A stretch of DNA of 64,000 nucleotides from Rhododendron vialii. Taxonomy: Eukaryota; Streptophyta; Magnoliopsida; Ericales; Ericaceae. Under the pieces are notes generated by a model, which made no database searches, was not told the origin of the DNA, and was given only the letters and a program-made list of their open reading frames with translations. Positions 12,201-23,414 of the stretch are shown here, in pieces. The first letter of the stretch is position 1. Every line of letters begins with the position of its first letter. The translations under genes and the position numbers were made by a program. Location: positions 5,168,501-5,232,500 of the forward strand of contig NC_080559.1 of NCBI RefSeq assembly GCF_030253575.1. Reading direction: 5' to 3'.

Positions 12201-15200
12201 GTGTCCTTGGACAGGGTTGGCTGAAACCTTATGCAGCCTTTTGTTTTCTTCGGGATTTCTTTGAAACATCAGATCACAGCCAATGGGGTCGTTTTACTTG
12301 TTATTCAATAGACAAGGTACTCATACTTTTGATTCGCCTATGGACAATTTTACGTTTAGATTTTTTAATCTGTTGTTGTTTTGGTTGACCAAACTTTGTA
12401 TATTTCTTATTGAATGACTGCTAAATAGAGAGTTGATGCGTTCATAGAGTAAATAGAGATTTTCAGCAACCTCGAGGAGGGTTCTATAGCTAGAGTTGAG
12501 AAGTTCTCTCTATAGCTTCCCACGGATGAGGTTGCTAACCAAGCACGGTGAAGAAGGATTGTGTTCAAGATTATTCTATGGCCTTGGAGACCTTACATTA
12601 CCTTCCCTCCTTTTTTCTACCTGAGAATCTTTTGAGGAGGTTTCTCCCATGTACTAACCTACCTTTGTGCTCATTGTATTATCTTGTTCGCTTTGATATT
12701 AGTTTTGGTAAGTGTCATTACCTTCATTTTTTGTTTCAAGCCTTGTGATTCTTTGAGTGGCCTTTTGCTTCTTGGCTATCACCATTCGGGAACCCGTTCC
12801 GTTGAACTTATCTTTGTGTTGGTGACTCAATGGAGGTTTGACCTTGTGGAGTTACCAGACAGAACCAATCTTTGCCTACTTTCTGTTCCATTTTTTGACC
12901 TGCTCGCATGCCATCTGTGGCACCACTTTCCTATAGTGGGAGCTTCATCGTAGTCAGAGAAAGTTTGAAGCTTAAATGTTAACATAAGCTTGCTAGTTGC
13001 TATCATGGCAACTTCCCAGTGCACGCATTAGCTCCTTGGGTCTTGGATACATAGGAATCTAGTTTTTGATGGCTGGTGTTTGCCATTTTCTTCCGGCGAG
13101 AATATGTTTGCTTTGCTTAGCCTCCCCGGCTGTGGGAGTTTATTTTTGCTCGAATAAACTATGGCTGTGGCCTGTGGTCGTTTCTTGAGCTGTCTGTCTT
13201 TGGGGGTTGATTCTTAAGCTTGATGTCTGCTAAGTTGGTAATTGGTAACAAAACTAAACCGCTTACTTACCAAACATATGTAAAGTAAGCAACATTTTGG
13301 AGCTTAGTAATCACTTCTCTGCCTTCAGTTTAACACTACTACTATACTGTTTTTTCAGCTTGAGAAACTTGTTTCAAAGGACAGTGTCCAGTATGACATA
13401 ATTTGCTTTCATTATTATATCCAGTTCCACTTGCATTTACAAGTAAGTCATATCATTCCTAACTTTTATGTTTTGTAATTTATAAGCTCCCCTAGTTGGA
13501 AATATATTTCATGTTATTTTTTTGGTTGAATGACAGTTGGCAGAAGCCGCAGAGTATGCAAGAAAGAAGGGAGTGGTGCTGAAAGGAGATCTCCCTATTG
13601 GAGTTGACAGAAATAGTGTGGATACCTGGGTAGATCCGAATTTATTTCGGATGAACACATCTACTGGTGCACCTCCAGATTATTTTGATAAAAATGGACA
13701 AAATTGGGGATTCCCCACTTATAATTGGGAGGAAATGTCAAAAGACAATTATGCTTGGTGGCGTGCTCGTTTAACACAGGTTGATTTGTTATACGTATAT
13801 GTTTTTTTTTAGTTTCTTTACATCCATTCTTATTTAAATGTTGATTTTAACTTAATACCATATGTTAGTTGGTTTCTTGGGTCTTATACAGATGGCAAAG
13901 TACTTCACTGCTTACAGGATTGATCACATACTGGGTTTCTTTAGGATATGGGAGCTTCCTGAGCATGCAATGACAGGTCTAGTTGGGAAATTTCGACCAT
14001 CTATCCCTTTAAGTCAGGTACAGTTTCAATTCAACTGAAAACCGTTAATTAAGGTCATATTCAACTGTGAGAAAACAATAAGCTTGCTGTAGGAAGAGCT
14101 TGAAAGGGAGGGAATATGGGACTTCAACCGCCTGAGCAGGCCATATATTCGACACGGATTTTTGCAGGTTGGTTAATTTATTTAGGGACTGGAGTCTTTG
14201 TGTTCTGAAAATGTTTTTGTTTCCTTCCTAGTTTTTTTTTTTTTTTTTTTTGTGTGTGCCAAATTAGTTATATACTTGCACGTATTTATGTTTTTCTGCT
14301 ATCCCACTGCAGGAGAAGTTTGGTGCTTATTGGACTGTTATAGCTTCTAACTTCATGAATGAATATGAGCAGCAGCGTTATGAGGTAATAATAATAATAT
14401 AGTATTGCAAGAAATATCAGTCTTATATTCTGTATTTATGTTTTTCTACTATCCCCGGATACTGGACTTGAATGGATTAGAATTAACAACTAGGGTTTCT
14501 TTGTTTATTCCATTTTTTTGTTAGATATGTAGACATACAATGTTATTTTTTTCCCCCACTTTTGGAAGGGTGACACATAGTTGCTCGTTTATTTATTTGT
14601 TTCTATGGTTATAGTTCAAGGAGGACTGCAACACAGAGAAAAAAATTGCTTCCAAGCTGAAGTCCTGTTCAGAGAGCTTTTTCTTTTTTGAAAATGAAGA
14701 CAAGATAAGGCGCAATCTTTTTGATCTTCTACAGGCAAGTAGAGTGTAAAGTAGAGTTGTAGAAAGTTACCCATTAATTTTAACTTTGTTCTATTAACTT
14801 TTTTACCAGAATATAGTTCTCATCAGAGATCCAGAGGATGCAGGCAAATTCTATCCTCGGTTCAATCTTGAAGATACATCAAGTTTCAAGGATTTAGATG
14901 ATCATAGGTACTTAATGATTAAAATGCTGAGCGAATTGCTTGCTTTACATGCTATCTCATCTTGAAGTACAAAAAGTTGTTAAAGTTGAACCAAAATGCC
15001 TTTCTACACTAAAACTCCTATGTTTTCTTTGGTTTGTTTAGAAGTGGATGTTTTACTATTGCTATGCTGCCAACGTAGAATAACTTACATTCTGTCATCT
15101 AATACAGCAAAAATGTCCTGAAGAGATTGTACTATGACTACTATTTCCATCGGCAAGAAAGTCTTTGGCGTCAAAATGCTCTGAAGACCCTGCCTGCCCT

Positions 15201-17832
15201 CTTGAACTCATCAGATATGCTGGCTTGTGGGGAAGATTTGGGCCTTATTCCTTCCTGTGTCCATCCTGTATGCTAATCACTAGTCTATTTGGTTTTCTTC
15301 CCCCCCCCCCCCCCCCCCCCCCCTTCATTTGATAAGCTACTCCTATCTTTTACTATACCTTATATGTTGCTTCTCAAGCATGTGATCAACACAAGTTGCG
15401 AAATGTGACACAATTTGGATGCAGGTTATGCAAGAACTAGGATTAATAGGACTACGCATTCAACGTATGCCGAGTGAACCTGGTTTGGACTTTGGAATTC
15501 CTTCTCAATACCCCTATATGACGGTACAGTGCTTTATACTCTAGTTTCTTTCTTCTTTTTTCACTTCGTGGTCCTTTGTGATATTAGATGAACATGGTCT
15601 TAACTCTTACGTACTTTTCTGAGTGACCAGAACTGAAAATGAAATTAGAAATTGGGATCTGTCCGTTTGAAGCATTATGCCTTTTTGTTAGAGCACCTAT
15701 CTTCTGCTGCAACTCACCCTTATGTTAGGAATCATTGCTGCAATGTTGCATACTGAGTTATCCAATGTTGCATGCTGGGTACTTAACAGAGATTTATCTT
15801 AGTCCATGTATCATATGTTGCTCTTTTTCCAGTGGTAGACATCTACAAACTTATTTCGTACCCTATGTTTTGAGTTCTTCTCCACATGCTGGGAGTTGTT
15901 ACCTTCAACTCCATTTCCTGATTAGCTTGAAGTGAATCATATGCTTCATCACGGCTCTCGTTTTTCAACTCTGATCTTGTTCTTGACCTGATTATCTTGT
16001 TCTTCTTAGAGTTTTTGAGGAGCTTTTCACAAAAGTTGAACCACTTCTTGTGCTTTAATGCATTCTCTTGTCAGCGGAACATTATAGTTCTTTTCAATGG
16101 TGCAGTTTGGTCATTAAATCTATCGTAAATATCTGGAATGCAATATGCAAGTTATTTTTTTGTGCTCAAAGGATGACTTTAAGCTAGTAGACTGCCTGAA
16201 TAATTCTAGGTGTGTGCTCCATCGTGCCATGACTGCTCCACCCTTCGCGCTTGGTGGGAAGAAGATGAGGAGAGAAGATGTCAATTTTATAAAACTGTGG
16301 TGGGCTCTGACAGTCTGCCACCTAGTCAATGTGTTCCTGAAATTGCATATTTCATTCTACGTCAGCATGTTGAAGCTCCATCCATGTGGGCTATCTTTCC
16401 TCTCCAGGTACTCTAATTGAAGCAATAAGCAGTATATACTTGTTGATGGTCTTCCGACAAAATAACTAGTGGCTCAGACATTTTCAAGCTTTTCAGCAGA
16501 GAAAGATTATAATTGATAGCATCCTAAGAGAAAATAAGTATTACTTGTTATAGTGCTGATAATTATTTCGACTGTACTGTTGAAAAGTAAAGAAACTTAA
16601 GTGCAGTTCCTACTTACTGTAGATATTCCATATATTCTCATGACTTTGTTGTTTCTGTTCTGGCTCTTGTCATTCCTATGTATCATGACTATGTGTTTGA
16701 CATGAATCTTTCAATCATTCCAAATTCATGCATCAACCACACATAATTTTGGTAACCAGGATTTGTTAGCTGTGAAAGAAGAATACACCACACGCCCTGC
16801 AGCAGAGGAGACAATCAATGATCCTACAAATCCGAAACATTACTGGAGATTCCGTGAGTACAGTTGTCCTTTTTTGTTCATTTAAGATTATTGGTATGCA
16901 ATCATGCAATATTTGCTACTGTCACTGATAGCTTCCCAAAATAACCCCACAAATAAGTGGAGTCTTCTTCCTTCGTATGGTACACAATAAATGCAAACCC
17001 AATGGGAGATGATTAACCCACAGACTTCAAGAAGGACCTCCTCCCTCTCTAGCTCTCCCTCCCTCTTTGAACCACATTGACTCGGAACATGAATTTCAAT
17101 TTTGCTTTCATATGCCATTCCAAATAGATTATGGTTGAATTTGTAGGAAATCCACATGCTCTTTGGCTGCCGCTAACTTCAGTCTTCAGTATTTTAGTTT
17201 CTTCTGTTACTGGTACTGTCAAATCCTATACAACTAAGGCAATCTATGAGCTCATTCATTGGTAGGCCCTGTTTGATTGGGGAGATTAGTTGTGCAGGCT
17301 TAACTACTAGTTGTGCAGGCTTGACTAGACCTACAGAAAGAGTAATCCCGCTGAAAAATCAATCAGCGAGGAAATTACCAATGACATATCCCTAGTTACT
17401 GCATTCATATACCAAAATGTGGCACCCACAGTAGTTGTATTCCATCCGATTTTCTAACCTGTGAATCAAACAGGCAGTATGCATTTTGTGCAACATCTAA
17501 GATCCTGAAGCGCAACCACAAGATCAATTTTTAAAATTTTCAGTTTCTAGAATAAAAAAGGGATACTGGTTCTAATTGTATTACTGCTTTCAGGCGTACA
17601 TGTGACATTGGAGTCCTTGATGAAGGATAAAGAGCTTAAATCAACCATTAAAGATCTTATTCGCGGGAGTGGTAGATCATATCCTCCCACGTTGGGAGAA
17701 ATCGAAGTTCAAGCAGGAAGAGAAAAAGGTGTAGCAACAGCAGCTCCAACAAAGCAGCAAGTTACTGCTGGACTGGAAAAGATCTCTTTGCTAAATGGAA
17801 GTTCTAAAACAGAAGCTGTAGCAGTCTTATAA
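5166..17832 (+). CDS. DPE2: 4-alpha-glucanotransferase DPE2 (disproportionating enzyme 2), 22 coding exons
   Basis: DPE2 is the cytosolic amylomaltase that transfers glucose from maltose exported at night by the chloroplast to glucan acceptors. Exons: 5166-5519, 6222-6339, 6439-6494, 6629-6756, 6877-7000, 7079-7275, 8852-8930, 9240-9278, 11914-12033, 12215-12316, 13359-13442, 13537-13779, 13892-14017, 14093-14167, 14313-14384, 14615-14734, 14810-14907, 15108-15267, 15425-15523, 16210-16407, 16760-16853, 17594-17832. All phases fit and give 974 residues (Arabidopsis 955). Two starch-binding CBM20 domains (about residues 10-260) precede the GH77 domain. The expected catalytic residues are D559 in YRIDHILG, E754 in CGEDLG and D806 in SCHD. 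There is no transit peptide, consistent with the cytosol. Start ATG 5,166 was chosen over the in-frame 5,133 because homology begins at MVNLG. All introns are GT-AG except introns 4 (AT-AC) and 16 (GC-AG). The gene looks intact. Confidence 0.95.
6757..6876 (+). other. Probable U12-type AT-AC intron (DPE2 intron 4)
   Basis: The intron starts with ATATCCTT, the exact minor-spliceosome 5' splice site consensus. It ends in TTTCAC, with a branch-site-like CCCTTAAC 11 bases upstream of the 3' end. Splicing here gives ...IK-YKYSKYGK..., matching the DPE2 family. No GT-AG choice nearby keeps the frame. Length 120 bp. Confidence 0.85.
7276..8851 (+). other. DPE2 intron 6, large, no gene seen
   Basis: This 1,576-bp intron has no coding signal on either strand. 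A somewhat GC-richer patch at about 8,220-8,420 may be a decayed repeat, but I cannot classify it. Confidence 0.5.
9279..11913 (+). other. DPE2 intron 8, the largest intron (2.6 kb)
   Basis: GT at 9,279 and AG at 11,913 flank 2,635 bp of mostly AT-rich sequence. No nested gene is supported. A transposon remnant lies at about 10,978-11,477. The open frames within it do not resemble known proteins. Confidence 0.5.
10978..11477. mobile_element. Decayed DNA-transposon remnant in DPE2 intron 8
   Basis: The left edge has GGGGCGGAGGGAGCATGG and the right edge has CCTGGCTCCGCCACTGC. Read on opposite strands these form imperfect inverted repeats of the GGCGGAGCCAGG type, common at ends of plant non-autonomous elements. 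The interior is AT-rich and non-coding. Confidence 0.4.
12158..12197. repeat. (TC)20 microsatellite
   Basis: Pure dinucleotide run in DPE2 intron 9, ending 17 bases before the acceptor of exon 10, so it lies next to or within the polypyrimidine tract. Confidence 0.95.
14735..14809 (+). other. GC-AG intron (DPE2 intron 16)
   Basis: The donor is CAG|GCAAGT and the acceptor TTTTTACCAG. The GC donor is embedded in an otherwise perfect U1 match, as expected for GC-AG introns. The frame is preserved (FDLLQ|NIVLI). 75 bp. Confidence 0.85.
15300..15323. repeat. Homopolymer C24
   Basis: 24 consecutive C in DPE2 intron 18. The length may be inaccurate in the assembly. Confidence 0.9.
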
Positions 17833-18627
17833 GTAGGGGCTTTTCTTTTCCATCGTTGTTATTGAAGTTAGAAAAATTTTAAATCCAACTCCTATTATGA
17901 CTCGAATAACGTAGTGGGTTGTTATCTGTTTAAGACGCCCACTCCATCTTGCTACAATAATCGTGTAACTTATCAAGAAACAAGCATGTATTTCTAAATA
18001 AAGTGTCACCTGAGTTACTTGGTTGAACTTGTGAATGCGAAATTCCACGATGGCTACTTAAGCCCGCAATGGCTCATTCATTGTTGCATCCTCGCTTCTT
18101 GCTTTGTATTTTAAGGCCAATATTTCTGGTTATCCGTAACTTTATTTTTCTGTCATACAATAGGATGTTAACCATGATCACTGAACAATGCTCAAAGTTC
18201 ACACAAACAACGAGACCTTAACTTTTTCCAAAACAATGGCTCAGGACTACTGGTCCAGCAATGTATACCAACGGCATCCATTGTTGAACACACACACACA
18301 CACACACACAGAGGAAATGCCACGATAATTGAAAATTTTATAACATATTTTAGGCCAGGAAAGAAATAATGTACAAGACATGATAAAGAGAGAATGAAAG
18401 TGGGGAACCTGTAGCTGAAACTGGAAGTGAGACGGAAAGGATGGCAGCCTGCCAATCGCTTTTCCGGTCAAGTGGCCCTACTATATACAATGCTCTATGT
18501 CTTTCGTTGCCTTCCATGTCCCATTGGCATTTTTTTTCCCCCGATTCGTCATTGCATTTTGTTAACTCTAACAGTTCGGAACTACTCAAAGCAATAAGAG
18601 GCAGTGGTTGCCAAACTCTGGTCTCTA
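17833..18627. other. Convergent intergenic region between DPE2 and PI4K gamma
   Basis: About 800 bp shared by the two 3' ends. It should contain both 3'UTRs and polyadenylation signals; AATAAA-like motifs (for example CTAAATAAAG near 17,995) occur. It carries an (AC)11 microsatellite and no gene. Confidence 0.5.
18288..18310. repeat. (AC)11 microsatellite
   Basis: Pure AC dinucleotide run in the DPE2/PI4K gamma intergenic space. Confidence 0.9.
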
Positions 18628-20262
18628 CTACTGCTGATTCATCGAGCCCGTATTCTTCCGGCTCTCAAAGAACTCTGGCAAAAGCTTCTCAAAATTCTCA
18701 AGGAACAATTCCCATTCTTCTTCACAGATTTCCCCAAAACAAATGTGACCCCCACGCATTTTGTTACATTCAATGTGATTGTTGTCAAGCTGAAATATTC
18801 CCGTTTCTTCCTCACATTGATGGTGAGCAATGCAATTTCTGTCGTCATTTAATGACAATATACTAGTGCGCATGACCATAGCCTTCTTTGCATTGAAGCA
18901 AATATTCTCTAGAATGCTCAAATGTTCTTCCGATCCTCCACGAAACTCCCGAGTCATCATTTCGCCTATGTTGGCAAGACAGAGCCCAGCAACAACAGCT
19001 TGCTTCAAAAAAATGGTGCACAACACAAAAACCCGAATGGAGGACTCCCTCATAGAATTAGGAAACTCATTCCTGAGAAGTTGAGCATCTTTGAATGGAT
19101 CAAGATTGCGTATGTACTCGACTTCAGAGTCAGAGAAGGGAACCAAGGCTTGAGGCCAATGCAACCACTCAAAATACGGATCATCCAGCCACTCCGGCAA
19201 GCAAAGTCCATGGTCTATAGGCATGAGCTCATGAGCTCCTCCTCCCACAGAACTCTTATCATTTCCTCGTCCTTGTTCAATTACAAGCATGTTTCCTGCA
19301 TGCCTATCAAGATTCAGGAGTCTAACATCGAGTATCCCAATACGATGGATAGAAGAGACAGAGAAGGCAGAAGGACCCAAGTCTCCTGCATCAGAAACGT
19401 GCTCTATGAATCGTTGAACTGAAGCTATCTTATAAAAAGGTGGCCGTACTGGTGGTGGTGTTGGAGCTTTTGCATCTGCAATACTGTGTGCATCCTTAAT
19501 TAAATTGACATGATGATGATGATGAAATGCAACTTGGGAAATTTTGACTAGTGCTGTTGGAGGAACCCCGGCAAAACCACTGTGATCAAGGAGGTAAGCA
19601 GCCAATTCACGGACACCAGTTTCATCCACCCGAATCGAGCTTCTTATGCCCATCTGGCCCATCATTCGTTGGCCTGCAACAAATCCTCCTTCAAGTCTAT
19701 TTAAGACTAGAGGCTTTTCATCAATGGGCTTTACCACCGCAATAACGGGGTTGGAGGTACAATCATAGTTAGTAGATTTTTTTTTATCATGTAAGAAGTA
19801 AGCACCGCCTGGCCCCCCACTGCTTGATATGGGCACTGGATCTACAACTCCTCCGAAGGCCATAGCCATGGCAATCTCGACTACAAGAGCACGTGCTCTC
19901 AGGTCATTCTGGCCACCAATGATCTTGATCTTTGGAATATTAGCAGCAACAGCATCATCAAACTCTTCTTCTCCCTCTTCCCAATCCAATGTACTGGTGG
20001 TGGCGGTCGTAAGGAGGGGTAGGCATGGGGTGGAGAAGCTTCGATGAGTGCCAAGGTGGGAAACTTGCTCAAAGTAGGCTTCCTTAAAGGAGTAGGTGTG
20101 AGCAAAATTAGTTTTGGTGGCAAATTCGGGCATGACGATGTCGTTGTAATACTCGAGATGAGAATGGGATTGGGATTGGTGTTTGCTTCTCCGTGGTGGT
20201 GGTGGTGGTAGGCCAAACGACTTACTGAATCCATGATGTTGTTGATCGACAGCTACAGCCAT
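18628..20262 (-). CDS. PI4KG1: Phosphatidylinositol 4-kinase gamma-type, gamma-1-like
   Basis: This is an intronless gene of 544 residues in the plant type II/gamma PI 4-kinase family. Members carry a PI3/4-kinase-like domain; some plant gamma members act as protein kinases rather than clear lipid kinases. Visible motifs: AVVKPIDE with the candidate ATP-binding lysine (about 175-182), catalytic loop LNLDRHAGN (about 316-324), and PIDHGLCLPE (about 348-357) as the metal-binding motif. The family block DPYFEWLHWPQ follows. The N-terminus (about 1-100) is low-complexity with proline and histidine runs. There is no ubiquitin-like domain, which points to the gamma-1 type. Position next to DPE2 matches Arabidopsis AT2G40850. 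Start ATG 20,262 gives MAVAVD. The gene looks intact. The gamma-1 assignment rests on domain layout and synteny. Confidence 0.88.
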   Translation of the reverse strand: MAVAVDQQHHGFSKSFGLPPPPPRRSKHQSQSHSHLEYYNDIVMPEFATKTNFAHTYSFKEAYFEQVSHLGTHRSFSTPCLPLLTTATTSTLDWEEGEEEFDDAVAANIPKIKIIGGQNDLRARALVVEIAMAMAFGGVVDPVPISSSGGPGGAYFLHDKKKSTNYDCTSNPVIAVVKPIDEKPLVLNRLEGGFVAGQRMMGQMGIRSSIRVDETGVRELAAYLLDHSGFAGVPPTALVKISQVAFHHHHHVNLIKDAHSIADAKAPTPPPVRPPFYKIASVQRFIEHVSDAGDLGPSAFSVSSIHRIGILDVRLLNLDRHAGNMLVIEQGRGNDKSSVGGGAHELMPIDHGLCLPEWLDDPYFEWLHWPQALVPFSDSEVEYIRNLDPFKDAQLLRNEFPNSMRESSIRVFVLCTIFLKQAVVAGLCLANIGEMMTREFRGGSEEHLSILENICFNAKKAMVMRTSILSLNDDRNCIAHHQCEEETGIFQLDNNHIECNKMRGGHICFGEICEEEWELFLENFEKLLPEFFESRKNTGSMNQQ

Positions 20263-20678
20263 CTCGGTGAAGAAGAAGAAGAAGAAGATCTAAGCCCAAG
20301 CATTCATGCAATTCAAAATTAGTGGGGCAGCATTCCAGCAGAAAGGAAGATCAGCTTCTTAACGTAATTAATATTATGGCTTGCGAAACCATCACTTGTG
20401 ATCTGCAAATTTACAAGAATATGCAACTAAAGCACTTGATCAAACGTTCAAATATCAACTTAAAACAACGTCATCGACTCATTGATCCTTTTATTTGATC
20501 TCATTTCATTCGTTTCGTTTTATTCTATGCTTTTTTGACAACTCGGTACCCAACTCAAAGCACCCCGATAACCAATCCTGTTCAAAATTGAGTGACCATA
20601 TTGGAATACTGCGATGTTCATTTTGTCAATACATGGCCCCAATGTAACTCAAGAGAGAAGAATGACTTATACATAACA
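20263..20678. other. Probable PI4K gamma 5' leader and promoter
   Basis: A (GAA)n run at about 20,267-20,287 sits just 5' of the PI4K gamma start (CTTCTTC in the transcript sense). The rest is AT-rich with no gene. Confidence 0.4.
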
Positions 20679-21270
20679 TGTTGGGATTTGTCCCACATTG
20701 GTTAATTATCTCCTCCAATACTAGTATATAAGCCTGGGCGGCCTCTCCACTCTTTGCCAATTGGCTTGGAGTTGGATGCTTTAACATGGTATCAGAGCTA
20801 GAGTTTCGGAGGCTTTTCCCCTTTATTTGTGCCATAGTTGCACTTTATTTCATTGTGATTCGTGTGTTCCGAATCCTTTGTTGACCTCGCCACGTGCGAG
20901 TCAGGGGTCGCACGTGCGGGGGAGTATTGGGATTTGTCCCACATCGGTTAAATATCTCCTCCAAAACTAGTATATGAGCTTGGACAGCCTCTCCACTCTT
21001 TGCCAATTGGTTTGGAGTTGGATGCTTTAACATGGTATCAAAGCTAGAATTTCGGAGGCTTTTCCCCTTTGTCTGTGCCATAGTTGCACTTTCTTTCATT
21101 GTGGTCCGTGTGTTCCGGATCCTTTGTTTACCTCTCCACGTGCGAGTCAGGGGTCGCACGTGCGGGGGAGTGTTGGGATTTGTCCCACATTGGTTAATTA
21201 TCTCCTCCAATACTAGTATATAAGCCTGGGCGGCCTCTCCACTCTTTGCCAATTGGTGGATGCTTTAACA
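20679..21270 (+). mobile_element. TRIM retroelement array: LTR-internal-LTR-internal-LTR
   Basis: Three LTR copies at 20,679-20,786 (108 bp), 20,925-21,032 (108 bp) and 21,171-21,270 (100 bp, with an 8-bp internal loss). They separate two 138-bp internal domains. LTRs start TGTTGGGATTTGTCCC (TATTGG in the middle copy) and end TTTAACA. Each of the first two is followed directly by TGGTATCA(G/A)AGC, a primer binding site complementary to the initiator methionine tRNA. The second and third LTRs are preceded by the polypurine tract GCGGGGGAG. There is no coding capacity; the frames crossing it are artefacts. No matching 5-bp target duplication was seen, consistent with LTR recombination. Confidence 0.88.
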
Positions 21271-21934
21271 GGAAGTTTGCGAGAAAAGGGAATCCAGACG
21301 ATCAAGAAAAGAGATTATAACATTTTGATGTTATCAATCCAATATTTATGTTACGAGTTTTTACGCGAAATATTATCAGTTCTTGGCGATTCAAGAACGA
21401 ACGTACCAAAGTAGGAATTTGTTGTAGCATTTTCATCAAGGGAACATCACAAGTTTGGAATAATAATTGTCTAAATGAATAGAAAAGTAAACAGAACAAA
21501 ATCATAAAAATAATCAAGCATAAATATTCAATAATCATTTACCCAAAACAAAATTCAATTATCGGAAAGGCAAAATTTGCTTACTCTGATCACGAACAAG
21601 GTTGCATCTGTCAGCAACCACTGGATCCATAATTTTTTTTTTCTTTTTTAATTCGCCGATCACCTGATAAATACAATTTCTCCTCTACCCATTTTTCAAT
21701 CGATCATGCCCTCTGCACAAACTGAAGAGAAAAATAAAAAGTTTCTAAAACAATTCGTTTCGTATATAATCGTAATTATGATATCTGCAATTAATTTTCA
21801 CTAACCTTAATTTAATTAGTTCCTCGCTCCTCCGCTTTGAGATCCCAGCCACAATGTTACTGCATAATTCCAAATAAAAATCTGAATTTAGAATATGTAT
21901 TGTGCAATGTTGTGTATGACATATATACATACAA
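21271..21934. other. Intergenic, AT-rich, nothing recognised
   Basis: No gene, repeat or motif that I can support. Confidence 0.4.
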
Positions 21935-22165
21935 CCATTTGGGGGAGGGGGCAACCAGGCGACCCGTGGCAGGGCCCGAAGGAGACCCGAAACCATAGGT
22001 GGGCACCGTCCCACCCTGGATCGAAGAAGGCGATAGGCGAATCATGGGATTCAAATGGGAGCGAGGGAGCATCGGCACGCCTCGAACCCTTGAGACCACA
22101 TGAAAGCCAAACCCAATGGAAGCAACCCATAACCATCTTGGCTACCACCCCGGGTGGTTGTCATA
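21935..22165 (-). mobile_element. tRNA-derived SINE candidate
   Basis: This is a GC-rich, non-coding island in AT-rich surroundings. Read on the minus strand it opens with GGGGTGGTAGCCAAGATGG, resembling a Pol III A box. About 60 bases later comes GGGTTCGAGGCG, resembling a B box. It ends in CCCCCTCCCCC, followed by a T/A-rich tail. This order fits plant SINEs. I see no clear target duplication. Confidence 0.45.
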
Positions 22166-22221
22166 CATACAATCTAATAATGCATTCGGATACGCATACA
22201 TAAAAATATACGTATATATGT

Positions 22222-22288
22222 AGAGAGAGAGAGAGAGAGACCCTGAACACGGGTGAGGCATTCAGGAAGACGGAGAGAGAGAGAGAGA
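22222..22288. repeat. (GA)n microsatellites
   Basis: Two GA runs (22,222-22,240 and about 22,272-22,288) separated by a short unique segment. Confidence 0.85.
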
Positions 22289-23252
22289 GGATGAACCGGC
22301 GTGACGACGGAGAAGTTGATGAAAGGAGCCTTCTCTCCCGTTCCCCTATCTTTCTTATTTATAAACCAACTTCCAACTAAAATAGCCCCCACCATGCACT
22401 TGCCCCTCAAAATAAGGGAGGAAAACCCCGTTACGGATGCACATGTCCGGATATGGTGTGCGTGGAGCTTAGTCACGTAATCTTTCAAAACGGCATTCGT
22501 TCGCGTTCTCAATTCTTGCAATCACGATGAATTTTAATTGTTTTGAAAGTTTTCGAGAGATGCTTTCACGCTCGTGCTCCTGTACACACCCGCGCTTTAT
22601 ATGACTTAGGTTGAATAGTATGATTCATGTATTCAAGGTGTATTTTACCATCATGTGCATTGCTTGAACAAGTCGTGACTTGAACAAGCAAATTTCATGG
22701 TAAATGGTACAAATAATCTACCATGATTTTGAATGTTTGAGTTTTAAATTTCATCTGTAAAAAATAGATTCAGTATAAATTGGACCTCACATATATAACT
22801 AGTAATAATTTTGAATCCGGATCCTTTCCAATCGAGACGGACCATATCGCGACTGTTCTATTTGATGCAATGAATAATTGAGATTTGCTTAAAAACTCTT
22901 CCATCGAAGAGTCCGAACCATTGATTATACCAACCGTCTTGTCAAATCCAAAGGTTTGGACCGAAGAGGATCCGAATCCTATAATTTTTAACACATCTGG
23001 GTCTATGGTTGAAATATCTTTCTCGCAATCCTATGATAGTAGACCTCCTTCGTTCTGTTTGCTTCTTTATTTTTGGATAGAACCCATCAATGTCCCAACT
23101 GAATTCTGTAACCGCTTTTCTAGTTAGGGGAGAGAAGCCACCACTAAACCAATGTCTATTTTCTGCTTCACGGGCAATCTAATCATTGTTTTAGGTCATA
23201 AGTTTCATTCCCACTGAGCCCAAACATTTCAATCTTAGAGTCACTAGGGGTC
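22289..23252. other. Intergenic with one inverted-repeat element
   Basis: No gene is supported. At about 22,811-22,985 the ends GAATCCGGATCCTTTCC and, on the other strand, GATTCGGATCCTCTTC bracket about 170 bp. This is a candidate foldback MITE. Confidence 0.4.
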
Positions 23253-23414
23253 AAAGCCGGTCCTGATTTTTCGGGAGCTTAAAGCGAAAATTAAAAATGA
23301 AGCCTTTTTGTTGGACTATTATAAGGGGTAAAAAGTAGGATGGGTTCCTGAAATTAAAAAAAAAATGGAGGCCTAAAACAGCCGCAACGGAAGCTTTTGC
23401 TCAAGGCCGGCTCT
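23253..23414. mobile_element. Small MITE, family A, copy 2
   Basis: Left end AAAGCCGGTCCTGA, inverted right end AGAGCCGGCCTTGA, with the same interior as the copy at 72-237. Flanks ACTAGGGG (left) and ACTGGGGC (right) could be an imperfect 8-bp target duplication, as for hAT elements. Confidence 0.55.

Noticed and set aside
20626-21252. Repeat-containing open frames on the minus strand
   Set aside because: They are antisense readings of the TRIM LTR and internal domain; the repeats follow the LTR period.
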